This document shows positions 32,339 to 41,783 of a stretch of 55,843 nucleotides of DNA, piece after piece. Under the pieces are notes generated by a model. That model made no database searches and was not told where the DNA came from. It saw nothing but the letters and a program-made list of their open reading frames with translations. Position 1 is the stretch's first letter; every line of letters starts with the position of its first letter. The position numbers and the translations under genes are program-made. Source of the DNA: an uncultured Nitrosomonas sp. (GTDB lineage Bacteria > Pseudomonadota > Gammaproteobacteria > Burkholderiales > Nitrosomonadaceae); the NCBI GenBank assembly GCA_902826115.1, contig CADEDO010000001.1, forward strand, positions 225,372 to 281,214, in the 5' to 3' direction.

Positions 32339-33826
32339 ATGATGCTTCAAAACATTAAAAATAGGCTGGATGTGGTTGCAGTACTGCTGGTTATTATAAG
32401 TGTGGGTTTAATTCAGAGTTCTACGGTTTTGGGAGGCGATCAATCCTTATTCGTAGTGATTGCGCAATTGTTGGATTCGGGTAAAACCTTATATAAAGAT
32501 CTGTTTGATTATAAACAGCCGGGGATATTCTTATTTTATTTATTGGCTGGTAAAACTTTTGGTTGGAGCGATATCGGTATTCATTTATTTGAATTAGGGT
32601 ACTGGATATTGTTTTCCCTGATTCTATTTTCTTGCATAAGAAATTATTCGCTGTTTCGTGCTGATTATTTTAATAGCCTGCTGCCTTTATTTATTATCGG
32701 CGCATACTATGGTAACGCAACCATTTTTCATTTAACTCAATTAGAAGCATTAATCAATTTCCCTTTGTTTTTGATTGTTTGGCTATTAGATAGGGCTTAT
32801 AAAACAGAAAGCGGACTGTTTGTGACTTATTTGGTAATAGGTGTCCTGATCGGAATTGTTTTACTAAGCAAATTGGTTTTCAGTCCTATCATTTTTTTCT
32901 TTCTCCTCATTCATTTCATATTCACTCTGAAAAGTAAGGATATTAAATATATCTTTGTTAAGCAGATCATCCCATTATGTATTGGGTTTGTCATACCTCT
33001 ATCGGTTTTTTTATCTTATATTTTTATTCATCAGATTGAGAATCTGATTGTGGATATTTATTTTAAAATTCCGACGAGCGTGATAGCACTGGAAGATCAG
33101 GTCGATCCTGATCGATTGCTTTCATCTCTTAAATGGTTTATCAAAAAAATGCTCGTGCTCCTGTTACTTGCAGTGCTTGGAGTCTTCCTCATGACTAAAA
33201 AAGAATCACATTTTTTTAGTTTAATCATAGCGTGGGGTGTGATAGGGTTTTTAGTGATACTGATGCAAAAAACTTCATGGTGGTCTTACCATTTCCAGCT
33301 ATTGTATGTCCCCATCGGCGTATTTGCTGCCATAGGTCTGGACTTTGTTTTGTATCATTTTCTGCAAAAAGTTAAACCTAGTACACCACTGATCAAAGGC
33401 TTTTTGATTGTAACGATAGTGTCTCTGGTGTTTTTTAATCAAATGAATACGCTCTGGAAAGGCGCTGCTTCACAAAATAATACGAGATTATATAGTTTTG
33501 ATTATGCGAGAGATGATGCTGCAAAAATCGTTCAGGTCATTAAAAAAGAAGATTCCATTTTTATATGCGGGAACCCGCGAATGTACGTCCTCTCATCTCA
33601 TTTGCCTGAATTGAGCACGAATGGTTGGATATTGGAGTATTACCTTGATTATCAATGGGATGAATTCTACAATGAATTTAAGAACAAGCCTCCAACCTAT
33701 CTTTTTGTAAAGAACGATTATGACAAACTCATTGAATCCAAACATGTAAAACTTTGGGAATTGATGATGAAAGAATATTCTGAATTTGATTCAGTCGAAA
33801 ATGGAAAATGGTATAAACGAATTTAG
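32339..33826 (+). CDS. GT-C fold (GT39/ArnT-like) membrane glycosyltransferase
   Basis: A 495-residue membrane protein with about 10-12 hydrophobic segments. Near the first loop it has GGDQSLFVVIAQLLDSGKTLYKDLFDYKQPGIFLFY, the acidic catalytic loop and DxKxPG-type phrase of GT-C enzymes that use polyprenyl-phosphate sugars. The C-terminal soluble portion has IVQVIKKEDSIFICGNPRMYVLSSHLPEL, as in other members. Codons are noticeably A/T-rich, more than in the neighbouring operons, and long AT-rich gaps flank it, which hints at acquisition by transfer. It probably decorates the glycolipid or polysaccharide made by the cluster downstream, but it is not in an operon with it. Acceptor unknown. Confidence 0.72.
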   Translation: MMLQNIKNRLDVVAVLLVIISVGLIQSSTVLGGDQSLFVVIAQLLDSGKTLYKDLFDYKQPGIFLFYLLAGKTFGWSDIGIHLFELGYWILFSLILFSCIRNYSLFRADYFNSLLPLFIIGAYYGNATIFHLTQLEALINFPLFLIVWLLDRAYKTESGLFVTYLVIGVLIGIVLLSKLVFSPIIFFFLLIHFIFTLKSKDIKYIFVKQIIPLCIGFVIPLSVFLSYIFIHQIENLIVDIYFKIPTSVIALEDQVDPDRLLSSLKWFIKKMLVLLLLAVLGVFLMTKKESHFFSLIIAWGVIGFLVILMQKTSWWSYHFQLLYVPIGVFAAIGLDFVLYHFLQKVKPSTPLIKGFLIVTIVSLVFFNQMNTLWKGAASQNNTRLYSFDYARDDAAKIVQVIKKEDSIFICGNPRMYVLSSHLPELSTNGWILEYYLDYQWDEFYNEFKNKPPTYLFVKNDYDKLIESKHVKLWELMMKEYSEFDSVENGKWYKRI

Positions 33827-33910
33827 TATGTCATTATTGATATTAGTTTTTCGAATGTTCTAGCCATTTGCTTGTTTAACAAGCGACAAATACCCAGGAA
33901 ATTAAACATC

Positions 33911-33945
33911 AATGGGTGCTTAACCGCAAAGGTTACCCATTTTGT
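33911..33945 (+). terminator. Hairpin downstream of the GT-C gene, probable terminator
   Basis: AATGGG (33911-33916) and TAACC (33921-33925) pair with GGTTA (33931-33935) and CCCATT (33936-33941), leaving a loop GCAAA and a four-base bulge, followed by TTGTG. It lies 85 bases after the stop codon. Confidence 0.4.
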
Positions 33946-34286
33946 GTAATTGCATTGAGAACTGAAATGTATCGATTTGGCAGGTGTTGATGATTCCCAA
34001 CACTACTCAATCAACAGTTCTTTAGATCTTGTCATGAAACAAGTTTAAATCTGGAAATAGCTACTTAATCCCAGCTTATTCGGGGTTTTTTCAGGACTTT
34101 TCTAGGATATTATTAGGACAATTGACGTAAAACGCAAGTGAGGTATTCTGTTAGCATGTCTGCAATAGAAAAATAAAAAAGTACGTTCCATTTATGATGT
34201 TAAGAGAGTGTGTCTTACGCCTTTCTATTTGTTTTTCTAGCTATATATAGTCTCTTGCCTCGGCCATTAAATAATTTCATGTAACG

Positions 34287-34308
34287 TATATATCATATGC
34301 GATATATA
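34287..34308. promoter_or_regulatory. Inverted repeat upstream of the polysaccharide operon
   Basis: TATATATC (34287-34294) and GATATATA (34301-34308) are perfect arms around ATATGC, 83 bases before the first gene. It may be an operator; it is AT-rich, so chance cannot be ruled out. Confidence 0.35.
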
Positions 34309-34390
34309 GAATTAACAAGAGCGTCAATTATTTATTGTATCTCTAACAAAAAAGCATTTAATTTTTATATGTTCAATCATTAAGAATCCA

Positions 34391-35371
34391 ATGATGGCAA
34401 AAAATCAATTTCAATGGACAGCGCTTGGCATCATAATCGGATTGGTCTTTCTCTGGTTTTCACTGCGTGATATTGACGTAAGTTCTGTGCTGGACAGCCT
34501 CATGACAGTCAGGCCTTGGTTGGCTATCATGGCTTTAGCGGCTGGCATGCTATTCATGCTGATCAAAGCTTGGCGCTGGTCTGTCATATTGGGGCCGGTT
34601 GCTTCTATAGAACTACCGCTATTGCACTCTACGATTTACATCGGAACTGCAGCAAATCTGATTATTGTCCATTCCGGGGAAGTTCTCAGGGCTGCATTGG
34701 TTGGACGAAAATCACATGTTCCATCAAGTGCTATTCTTGCATCGATTGGAATTGAGCGAATCTTCGATTTCATGGTAGTGATTGTACTGTTCGGAGTTCT
34801 TCTGATTATAGATCCTCAGTTGCCAGAATACGTTGCTGCGGCTGGATTTATTGCCATATTCATGGTTGTGGCAGGGCTGATAGCTATTGTGTCATTGTTA
34901 GTACCTTCAAAAACCAGAAGTCAATTGGCGGCACTGATTACACGCCTTTTACCTGAATCACTATCGGAAATGATCATAAGACAACTGAAACGGGGTCTCG
35001 TGGGTTTCTCAGCATTAGGTAGTCCGTCTATAGTAATGAATACATTCTTGCTGTCCATCTTGCAGTGGAGCTGTATTGTTGGTTCCATCTGGCTATGCGC
35101 TGCTTCAGTTGGCTATGAGGCGACCTTTTCAATGGCAATTACAGTGTGGGTGTTGATGGTTATTGGCCTTACTTTACCATCCTCGCCAGCGCAATTAGGT
35201 ACGACGCAATTAGCATTTACGCTAGGGCTCTCTCTTGCAAGTAACGAAACAGAGATTGCCTTTGCAGCTTCAGTTGTCTATACCTGTTGTGTGAATATTC
35301 CTTACATGATTATTGGTGCGATATGTTGGTTGAGATCCGGTGGAATCAACATGCAGCCCCGCAAGATATAA
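34391..35371 (+). CDS. Flippase-like membrane protein (LPG synthase TM domain family, UPF0104)
   Basis: A 326-residue protein with about eight hydrophobic helices. It starts with FQWTALGIIIGLVFLWFSLRDID, then WSVILGPVASIELPLLHSTIY and HSGEVLRAALVGRK, the glycine/arginine loop typical of the transmembrane half of lysylphosphatidylglycerol synthase-like proteins. Later TLPSSPAQLGTTQLAF corresponds to the conserved PxxPGxxG-like segment of the family. Such stand-alone domains are encoded in surface glycan clusters and are thought to flip or handle lipid intermediates. It is followed after 66 bases by wecB and is likely the first gene of a polysaccharide operon. Confidence 0.82.
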   Translation: MMAKNQFQWTALGIIIGLVFLWFSLRDIDVSSVLDSLMTVRPWLAIMALAAGMLFMLIKAWRWSVILGPVASIELPLLHSTIYIGTAANLIIVHSGEVLRAALVGRKSHVPSSAILASIGIERIFDFMVVIVLFGVLLIIDPQLPEYVAAAGFIAIFMVVAGLIAIVSLLVPSKTRSQLAALITRLLPESLSEMIIRQLKRGLVGFSALGSPSIVMNTFLLSILQWSCIVGSIWLCAASVGYEATFSMAITVWVLMVIGLTLPSSPAQLGTTQLAFTLGLSLASNETEIAFAASVVYTCCVNIPYMIIGAICWLRSGGINMQPRKI

Positions 35372-35437
35372 TAATCCCTACTTTTACTAGTAGAGAGACT
35401 GGCAATAGCAATAAAATCAGGAGCTAATAGTAATAAA

Positions 35438-36571
35438 ATGAGAACAATCCTTACACTTTTTGGTACTCGACCAGAAATCATCAAATTGGCGCCAGTTATT
35501 TGGGCACTCGAGCGACGCAGTGAAACCTGGAGAAGCGTGACAGTATCGTCCTCGCAGCATACTGATTTGCTCCGTCCTTTTATTCGCGAACTCGACATCA
35601 ATGTCGATCACGATTTGGCGGTCATGACGCCCGGGCAAACACCGAATGCTGTATTGGCGAAAGTATTGACAGCCTTGGAGCCGTTGTTTTTGGCAGAGAA
35701 GCCTGATTTGGTCTTGGTTCAAGGTGATACCACAACAGCCATTGCGGGCGCATTGGCAGCTTTTTATGCGCGCATCCCCGTTGCGCATGTCGAAGCAGGT
35801 TTGCGTACAGGCAATCGCCTTAGCCCATTTCCAGAGGAAATGAATCGTCGCCTCATTACCCAATTGGCGGACCTGCATTTTGCTGCTACTCCGAATAATG
35901 TAGACATATTGCTTGCTGAAGGGGTTCAGAAGGAGTGCATAGCACTGACGGGTAATCCGGTTGTGGATGCGCTTCAGCGCATCCTGGGACGTTCAACCGC
36001 TTCCCCAAAGCTTGCTCAATTACTTGACAGCATTTCAGGTAAGCGTTTGATCGTGCTCACGACGCATCGCCGTGAAAATTTTGGACAGGTAATGTCTTCA
36101 CATCTGAAAGCTCTGCGACGATTTGTAGAGCGACACTCGGATGTCGAACTTGTTTTTCCGGTACATCCTAACCCATCGGTGCGTACAGCGGTCGATGCAG
36201 AGTTTTCTGGCGCCGGGCGGATTCATTGCATTGAACCACTAGAATATACTGATTTCTTGCATCTCCTTTCACGCGCATGGTTGGTGGCCTCTGATTCAGG
36301 GGGCGTGCAAGAGGAAGCACCTTCATTAGGTAAGCCGCTATTAGTGCTGCGCGATACGACAGAACGGCCCGAAGTTCTCGATTGCGGTGTCGGGCGGCTT
36401 GTCGGGCATTCAGGAGAGCGTCTTGAAGAAATGCTTGAGACAGCGCTTGTAGACGAATCATGGTTCGATACCGTGCGCACAACCAAAAATCCATTTGGTA
36501 AAGGTGATGCCGGAGAACAGATAGCATCAGCCATTGAGCGGTTTTTTACTACTAAAACAGGTGATGCTTGA
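35438..36571 (+). CDS. wecB: UDP-N-acetylglucosamine 2-epimerase (non-hydrolysing)
   Basis: A 377-residue enzyme that interconverts UDP-GlcNAc and UDP-ManNAc, a precursor for surface polysaccharides. The family signature is seen in LFGTRPEIIKLAPVIWAL, the loop LVLVQGDTTTAIAGALAAFY, VAHVEAGLRTGNRLSPFPEEMNRRL and VASDSGGVQEEAPSLGKPLLVLRDTTERPE, which holds the nucleotide-contact residues. Length equals that of E. coli WecB within a residue or two. Its stop shares one base with the start of the deacetylase gene (TGATG), so the genes are coupled. Confidence 0.95.
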   Translation: MRTILTLFGTRPEIIKLAPVIWALERRSETWRSVTVSSSQHTDLLRPFIRELDINVDHDLAVMTPGQTPNAVLAKVLTALEPLFLAEKPDLVLVQGDTTTAIAGALAAFYARIPVAHVEAGLRTGNRLSPFPEEMNRRLITQLADLHFAATPNNVDILLAEGVQKECIALTGNPVVDALQRILGRSTASPKLAQLLDSISGKRLIVLTTHRRENFGQVMSSHLKALRRFVERHSDVELVFPVHPNPSVRTAVDAEFSGAGRIHCIEPLEYTDFLHLLSRAWLVASDSGGVQEEAPSLGKPLLVLRDTTERPEVLDCGVGRLVGHSGERLEEMLETALVDESWFDTVRTTKNPFGKGDAGEQIASAIERFFTTKTGDA

Positions 36572-37557
36572 TGACTCAGATGTCTTTTACCCAATCCAGC
36601 AAGCCATTGGCGAATCTATCATTAGATTTGGATAACGAGTGGGCCTATCTGAAAACTCATGAGGATCCTGTCTGGGAGTCTTATCCTTCATATTTGAATG
36701 TCGTCGTTCCAAGAATACTTCAATCGCTTGCGCGTCGTAACCTTAAAATTACGGTATTTGTAGTCGGTCAGGACGCGGCTCTCGAATACAATCATGAAGC
36801 GCTAGCGCAAATTGCAAGAGCCGGGCATGAAATAGGCAATCACTCTTTGCGCCATGAGCCATGGTTACACTTGTTTTCTGAGCATGACCTTGAGCAGGAA
36901 TTGGCCGAGGCTGAGCGGCACATCCATGCGGCAACAGGCCAAAAGCCGACAGGCTTTCGTGGTCCTGGCTACAGTCAATCAGCTACTTTGCTGCGCGTAT
37001 TAGCTAGACGTGGCTATGCTTATGATGCCAGTTCGTTGCCAAGCTTTATTGGTCCCATTGCGCGTGCTTATTATTTCGCCACGGGGAAATTTGATGCGGA
37101 GCAACGCGAGCGACTCAATCGTTTGTTTGGTAGTTGGAAAGATGGGCTGCGGCCACTTAAACCCTATCGCTGGCGTTTTGATCAAACTTCCCTTCTGGAA
37201 ATGCCAGTGACAACTTTCCCGGTCTTCCGTGTTCCTATCCATTTAAGTTATGTCATGTATCTGGCCGGGTTTTCGACGATGTTGGCACAAGTGTATTTCA
37301 ATACAGCACTTTGGACATGCCGATTGCTGGGTGTGGAGCCATCGATATTGTTGCATCCACTAGATTTTCTGGGAGGTGAGGATGTGCCTCGGTTGAAGTT
37401 CTTTCCTTCTATGGGGATGACCGGAGAACAGAAAATTGCCGTCGTTGAGCGATGCCTCGATAGCATGGTGCGCCTTTTTGATGTGCGACCAGTTGGCGAG
37501 CATGCGGCTGTTGTTGCTGCGCGCAGTAACTTGACGGATGTCAAACTAAACGATTGA
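36571..37557 (+). CDS. Polysaccharide deacetylase (NodB family)
   Basis: A 328-residue carbohydrate esterase 4-type protein with no clear signal peptide. It contains the catalytic Asp-Asp region LSLDLDNEWAYL, the zinc motif IGNHSLRHEPW (HxxxH) near residue 92, and GFRGPGYSQS with the arginine region. The C-terminal part (ILLHPLDFLGGEDVP) is the late catalytic His segment. Enzymes of this group remove N-acetyl groups from sugar units; a cytoplasmic, lipid-linked or nucleotide-sugar substrate is likely from the absence of a signal. The ATG at 36571 is used; a TTG one codon earlier is in frame. It lies directly behind wecB. Confidence 0.88.
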   Translation: MTQMSFTQSSKPLANLSLDLDNEWAYLKTHEDPVWESYPSYLNVVVPRILQSLARRNLKITVFVVGQDAALEYNHEALAQIARAGHEIGNHSLRHEPWLHLFSEHDLEQELAEAERHIHAATGQKPTGFRGPGYSQSATLLRVLARRGYAYDASSLPSFIGPIARAYYFATGKFDAEQRERLNRLFGSWKDGLRPLKPYRWRFDQTSLLEMPVTTFPVFRVPIHLSYVMYLAGFSTMLAQVYFNTALWTCRLLGVEPSILLHPLDFLGGEDVPRLKFFPSMGMTGEQKIAVVERCLDSMVRLFDVRPVGEHAAVVAARSNLTDVKLND

Positions 37558-37598
37558 TGAAAGATTTAGTATTTAGTATTAAATGATTAGGAGGGAAA

Positions 37599-38387
37599 AT
37601 GCTGGATAAAAAAATTACCGTTATGATGCCCGCATATAATGAGGAACAGGATCTTCCCGTATTGCTGGGTCGTATCCAGCGTGCTCTGGAAGGATGGGCC
37701 AACTATCGAATTCTTATTGTCGATGATGGTTCACGCGATAACACGGCGCAGATCGTACGCGATGCTGCGGCGCAGATGCCGGTGGAATTGATACAACATC
37801 CGAGAAATATGGGATTGGGCGCAGCCATGCGTACGGGACTCAACGCTGCGTCACGTAGTAGTGATGTTGTAATCACGCTAGATGCAGATAACTCTCAAGA
37901 TCCGGAATTAATGAAAAGTATGGTAGAGCGACTCGGAGAAGGTTTTGACGTGGTGATTGCTTCTCGCTTTCAACCGGGTGCTCAGGAAATCGGTGTGCCT
38001 GCGTTCCGGATACTTCTGAGTCATGTCGCAAGTGCGGGAATCCGCACGATAGTGGGTTATCCTGGTGTTCGTGATTATACTTGCGGATTTCGTGCTTATC
38101 GAGGTGAAACGTTGCGCAATTTAATCGATACATTTGGTGACGACAATTTCATACGTGAGAATGGTTTCTCCTGTATGTTCGAATTATTGCTAAATTTACG
38201 GGCAATACGCGCTCGTATCTCAGAAGTGCCACTTGTTCTTCGTTACGATCTTAAGGAAGGCGCTAGCAAAATGCGCATTTTACGCACGATGTGGCGTTAT
38301 GTTATTACCCTAACACGCGGCATGCTGCCGATTTCCTGGCGGGTATCGCCCAAACTTGGAAAGCTTCCCAATGACAACAATTCCTAA
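37599..38387 (+). CDS. Family 2 glycosyltransferase (polyprenyl-phosphate type)
   Basis: A 262-residue GT-A enzyme. The nucleotide-sugar site shows VMMPAYNEEQDLPVLLGRI, ILIVDDGSRDNTAQIV, NMGLGAAMRTGLNAA and the metal-binding VVITLDADNSQDP. The pattern matches dolichyl-phosphate-type transferases that make polyprenyl-phosphate sugars, the donors used by GT-C enzymes such as those at 32339 and 39950. A strong GGAGGG precedes the start. The end overlaps the FAD-protein gene by 17 bases. Confidence 0.88.
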   Translation: MLDKKITVMMPAYNEEQDLPVLLGRIQRALEGWANYRILIVDDGSRDNTAQIVRDAAAQMPVELIQHPRNMGLGAAMRTGLNAASRSSDVVITLDADNSQDPELMKSMVERLGEGFDVVIASRFQPGAQEIGVPAFRILLSHVASAGIRTIVGYPGVRDYTCGFRAYRGETLRNLIDTFGDDNFIRENGFSCMFELLLNLRAIRARISEVPLVLRYDLKEGASKMRILRTMWRYVITLTRGMLPISWRVSPKLGKLPNDNNS

Positions 38388-39726
38388 AGATACGAATGCA
38401 GCCCCTGTGACGGGATCTCTTGAGGCGGCATCAAATATCGCAGTTGTGGGCGGTGGAATCGGCGGTTTAGTTGCTGCTTACTGGTTGGCTAAGGCAGGTG
38501 CACGAGTCACTGTTTACGAAGCTTCGGATCAACTGGGTGGTTTGGGAACTTTTTTTCAATACCGGAACGTCTCTCTTGAGCGGTTTTATCATTGCATGCT
38601 GCCAAGTGATCGACATCTGTTGGGCGTGCTGCGCGAACTTGATCTCGAGGATCATATTTACTGGAAAGAGACTAGTTTTGGGTTTATGCGCGATGGTCGC
38701 TTGTATGGTCTCAATACACCGTTGGAGTTGTTACGTTTCAGTCCTCTATCCTTTGTCGATAGAATACGTGTTGGTTTAACTGGCGTGTGGGGGAGTATCT
38801 GTTCATCTGATGGGTTGGATAATGTGACTTGCGTCGAGTGGCTGAGCCGTCTATCTGGCCGCCGCGCCTTTGAAACCTTTTGGAAGCCCATGCTGCAAGC
38901 TAAATTTGGCGATCGTTATCATGAAGTGCCTGCACTCTGGTTTTGGACACGCTTTAACCGTGAAAAGGGCGGTGGGAAGCGTGAATGTAAAGGATATATT
39001 CGCGGAGGTTATCGACGCATCATAGATACTTTGGCTCAATCCATTGAGGCGCATGGCGGTACAATTAAACTTCAGGCTCCAGTGGAGAAGCTGGATCTGA
39101 CAGCGGATGATCGGCTGGTGGTCAAGACTGCACACGACAATCCTCAAGAGTTTGATCGAGTTGTTGTGACAGCTCCTATCGGTTTTTTACGCAAAGCAAT
39201 GGAAGGTGGCCAATTAACCCAAGTAGCCGAAAAAATTGACAGCGGAATCGATATGCAAGGTGTGGTGAACGCAGTTTTTATGCTGCGTCGCGGATTCACA
39301 AAGCATTACTGGGTTGCTGCAATCGATGATGAAATTCCTTTTCAGGGCATAGTGGAAAGCACAACCCTGCTTGAGAAAGCCGATACTGGCGGAGTGCATC
39401 TGATTTATTTGATGAACTATGTACACAGGACAGATCCGCGTTTCCATCAAAGTGACGCCGAAATTCTGGAAGCCTATATGAGCGGGCTAAAGCGACTTTT
39501 CCCGGATCTTCAGGATGACGATGTAATTGATCGATTTGTGTTTCGTGCACCTTTTGTAGAACCGCTCTATACAACTGGTTTTCAACAGCGTAAACCACCG
39601 ACAGTTCTGCTTCCAGGAAAAATCTATCTGGCGACGACTACTCAAGTTTATCCTGAGGTGACCTCGTGGAATGGCGCGGTAGGATTAGTGCGAAAAGCGG
39701 TTGATGAACTGCTTCTTGCTAAGTGA
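38371..39726 (+). CDS. FAD-dependent oxidoreductase, HemY/UDP-galactopyranose-mutase-like fold
   Basis: A 451-residue flavoprotein. The dinucleotide-binding motif VVGGGIGGLVAAYWLAKAGARV is at residue about 25, followed by YEASDQLGG. The C-terminal FAD motif is LATTTQVYPEVTSWNGAVGL. Between them is a substrate-binding domain with FETFWKPMLQAKFGDRYHEVPALWFWTRF. This amine-oxidase-type protein often occurs in glycan clusters with a GT2 transferase and a deacetylase, as here. The reaction is not known; a sugar ring or lipid desaturation/isomerisation is possible. The ATG at 38371 lies inside the end of the GT2 gene; a TTG at 38356 was rejected. Confidence 0.82.
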   Translation: MTTIPKDTNAAPVTGSLEAASNIAVVGGGIGGLVAAYWLAKAGARVTVYEASDQLGGLGTFFQYRNVSLERFYHCMLPSDRHLLGVLRELDLEDHIYWKETSFGFMRDGRLYGLNTPLELLRFSPLSFVDRIRVGLTGVWGSICSSDGLDNVTCVEWLSRLSGRRAFETFWKPMLQAKFGDRYHEVPALWFWTRFNREKGGGKRECKGYIRGGYRRIIDTLAQSIEAHGGTIKLQAPVEKLDLTADDRLVVKTAHDNPQEFDRVVVTAPIGFLRKAMEGGQLTQVAEKIDSGIDMQGVVNAVFMLRRGFTKHYWVAAIDDEIPFQGIVESTTLLEKADTGGVHLIYLMNYVHRTDPRFHQSDAEILEAYMSGLKRLFPDLQDDDVIDRFVFRAPFVEPLYTTGFQQRKPPTVLLPGKIYLATTTQVYPEVTSWNGAVGLVRKAVDELLLAK

Positions 39727-39949
39727 GTATGTCGAGAGATTGTCATTGACCTATATCACGTCGATAGTTTAAGTGTTATGAACGGCAATTCTTAATTTAT
39801 ACACAATAAATAACATTGGTACGTGCATGCGAGCGCAACCTTGTGCATATTTTTGTGATACAGATGAGTTAAACTTGCTGACCCTGAAGCTTACATTGAT
39901 TTTTGAATCAAACTGATGCGAGCTTAGAGGAAAAAAATTTTGAATCCAA

Positions 39950-41758
39950 ATGGTAGCTAGCCATTCGGAGCTTGCCACAGGGGAGAGGGTCGTGTCGAAT
40001 TCGGAATCGCGCCAGTATGTGACTGGCATGCTTGATAGATTCTTGGCATGGTGCTCTCTACGTACTTTCTATGTGCTACCAGTCATTTTCTTTATCTCCC
40101 TCCTGTTTCATTTTGATTTGGCTCCATTGGAAGAAACGCATTGGGATGCGCCGATCTATGTGGCGCTTTCCAAGCGAGCTGCAGAAACAAATCTGTTGGC
40201 TAACTACCATCAGCATGCTCACGATATTCAGCTCGGGCCAGGCGATGAACATTGGCACTTCACGCGCATCGGACACATACTTTTGCTTGGTGAGGTTACT
40301 CGGCTATTCGGAAGTACTGAAAATGCACTAGTGGCAATGCAATGGCTGTATCGAACTTTCATGGCGCTGAGTGTTACGCTTTGTGTCGTGCTTGGTTTAC
40401 GCATCGTTAATCTATTCCGATCGATTAAACCCGATACTATTTGGTGGATAGGTTACCTCTTTGCTGCTATCACCTATGTTGTTTCTGATGGTTATCGCGG
40501 ACTTCAGGGTCATTTGCTTAGTGAGCCTCCAGCTTTCTTAATCTTGATTCTCTTTGCTTTGGTATTGCTGAGAGCTGTTGAACGCCGATCTCTAGTGATT
40601 GGTGCATCTGCTGGTTGTTTGTTATTTTTGTTGTTTTTTATTCGAATTGATGCAGTTCTACCAGGTGTGGTTTTCTTGATCGTATTGTTGGCAGCGCTAG
40701 CAATTTTAAGAAAATTTGATGCCGTATCAAGCGTTGTCATGGCTGGTTTGGTTTCATTGGTTTTGTATTCTATATATGCATGGTGGTTTACACCGTTAGT
40801 TAATCCGCAAACCTTGGTGAATTTTTCCGCTGAGGCAAAGGAAATGTTTCTTGCATCACCAGCCCAGAATATATTTGCGATAGGAATTGCTGGAGGATTG
40901 CTGTGGGTAGGTGCTTTGTCAGCAGTGCGGATGTGGCGTGATCCTGTAATTGGTTTGTCAATAGTATGGTTTGGATTGGCATTGTTACCCATGGTGATCG
41001 ACAGCTTGAATGGGCGCCTAATTCAAGCACGTATGGCCTTTTTTATTGTGCCACCGCTTTTGGTCCTTGCCGGTGAGGGATGGAGTTGGATTTTACGTGG
41101 GGCTGTCACGCAGAGAAAGTTGCGTCCTCTAGCGGTGGCCTTGAGCTTAGTGGTGATCATGGCATTGGTACCTTACTCGCTGATAATACAGGAATCTCGC
41201 AGCCTAGCGATAAACTACCTGCCACCTGAAATGAGTAAGTATCTATTTTCTTTATCGTCGAAAAATACTGCTACAGGATCGCTTGCCCCTCGGTATGAAG
41301 ATACAAGATTGGGTTTGCTCGTGCGTCCAATCTATGAACGTTGGACTTTGGAGTACTCAAAGGCCCAGCAAATAGGAAATTATTTGTATATTCCTGAGCG
41401 GCCAGCTTATTTGTTATGGTCCAGAGCTAAATTTGCAGGCCAACATTCACTTCAGAATTACATAGGATTGTTTCGGTATTTTGGTAAGCAATACCCAGAG
41501 AATGCTGATATTGTAATGACAAAACTACCCAATAGAACCGATACCGAGCCTTGTACTACACGAGTGCCAAACGATGTGGAGCCGATCGTATTTTGCACGA
41601 CTTTTCTTTTTTCAGATTTAGAGACTGTGCGAAAAAAAAGAATTCCCGTGTATGTGCTTGGTATCGATGAATATCCGATGCCAGATATGCCTTCTCATTT
41701 AGAACTCAAGGTTTTATTATCTGCGCCACCATTTGTGTTGTATGAAATTGCTGAGTAA
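39950..41758 (+). CDS. Large membrane protein, GT39-like glycosyltransferase candidate
   Basis: A 602-residue protein with about 10-12 hydrophobic helices after a soluble N-terminus of about 30 residues. The first large loop has LAPLEETHWDAPIYVALSKRAAE, acidic as in GT-C enzymes, and GPGDEHWHFTRIGHILLL. The C-terminal about 170 residues are soluble (LSSKNTATGSLAPRYEDTRLG onward). It follows the FAD-protein gene after 223 bases and is probably the last member of the glycan cluster. Ribosome binding is weak at the chosen ATG, so an internal start near residue 27 is possible. Exact function unknown. Confidence 0.68.
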   Translation: MVASHSELATGERVVSNSESRQYVTGMLDRFLAWCSLRTFYVLPVIFFISLLFHFDLAPLEETHWDAPIYVALSKRAAETNLLANYHQHAHDIQLGPGDEHWHFTRIGHILLLGEVTRLFGSTENALVAMQWLYRTFMALSVTLCVVLGLRIVNLFRSIKPDTIWWIGYLFAAITYVVSDGYRGLQGHLLSEPPAFLILILFALVLLRAVERRSLVIGASAGCLLFLLFFIRIDAVLPGVVFLIVLLAALAILRKFDAVSSVVMAGLVSLVLYSIYAWWFTPLVNPQTLVNFSAEAKEMFLASPAQNIFAIGIAGGLLWVGALSAVRMWRDPVIGLSIVWFGLALLPMVIDSLNGRLIQARMAFFIVPPLLVLAGEGWSWILRGAVTQRKLRPLAVALSLVVIMALVPYSLIIQESRSLAINYLPPEMSKYLFSLSSKNTATGSLAPRYEDTRLGLLVRPIYERWTLEYSKAQQIGNYLYIPERPAYLLWSRAKFAGQHSLQNYIGLFRYFGKQYPENADIVMTKLPNRTDTEPCTTRVPNDVEPIVFCTTFLFSDLETVRKKRIPVYVLGIDEYPMPDMPSHLELKVLLSAPPFVLYEIAE

Positions 41759-41783
41759 TGGGTAGCAGTGAATTGAGTTTTTA

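Larger units (their letters stand above)
33827..34390. other. 564-base AT-rich intergenic region
   Basis: No supported gene. It includes a terminator-like hairpin (33911-33941), a T-run after GGGG near 34091-34096, and an inverted repeat at 34287-34308 close to the next operon. The promoter of the polysaccharide operon must lie here, but no box pair is strong enough to call. Confidence 0.5.
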
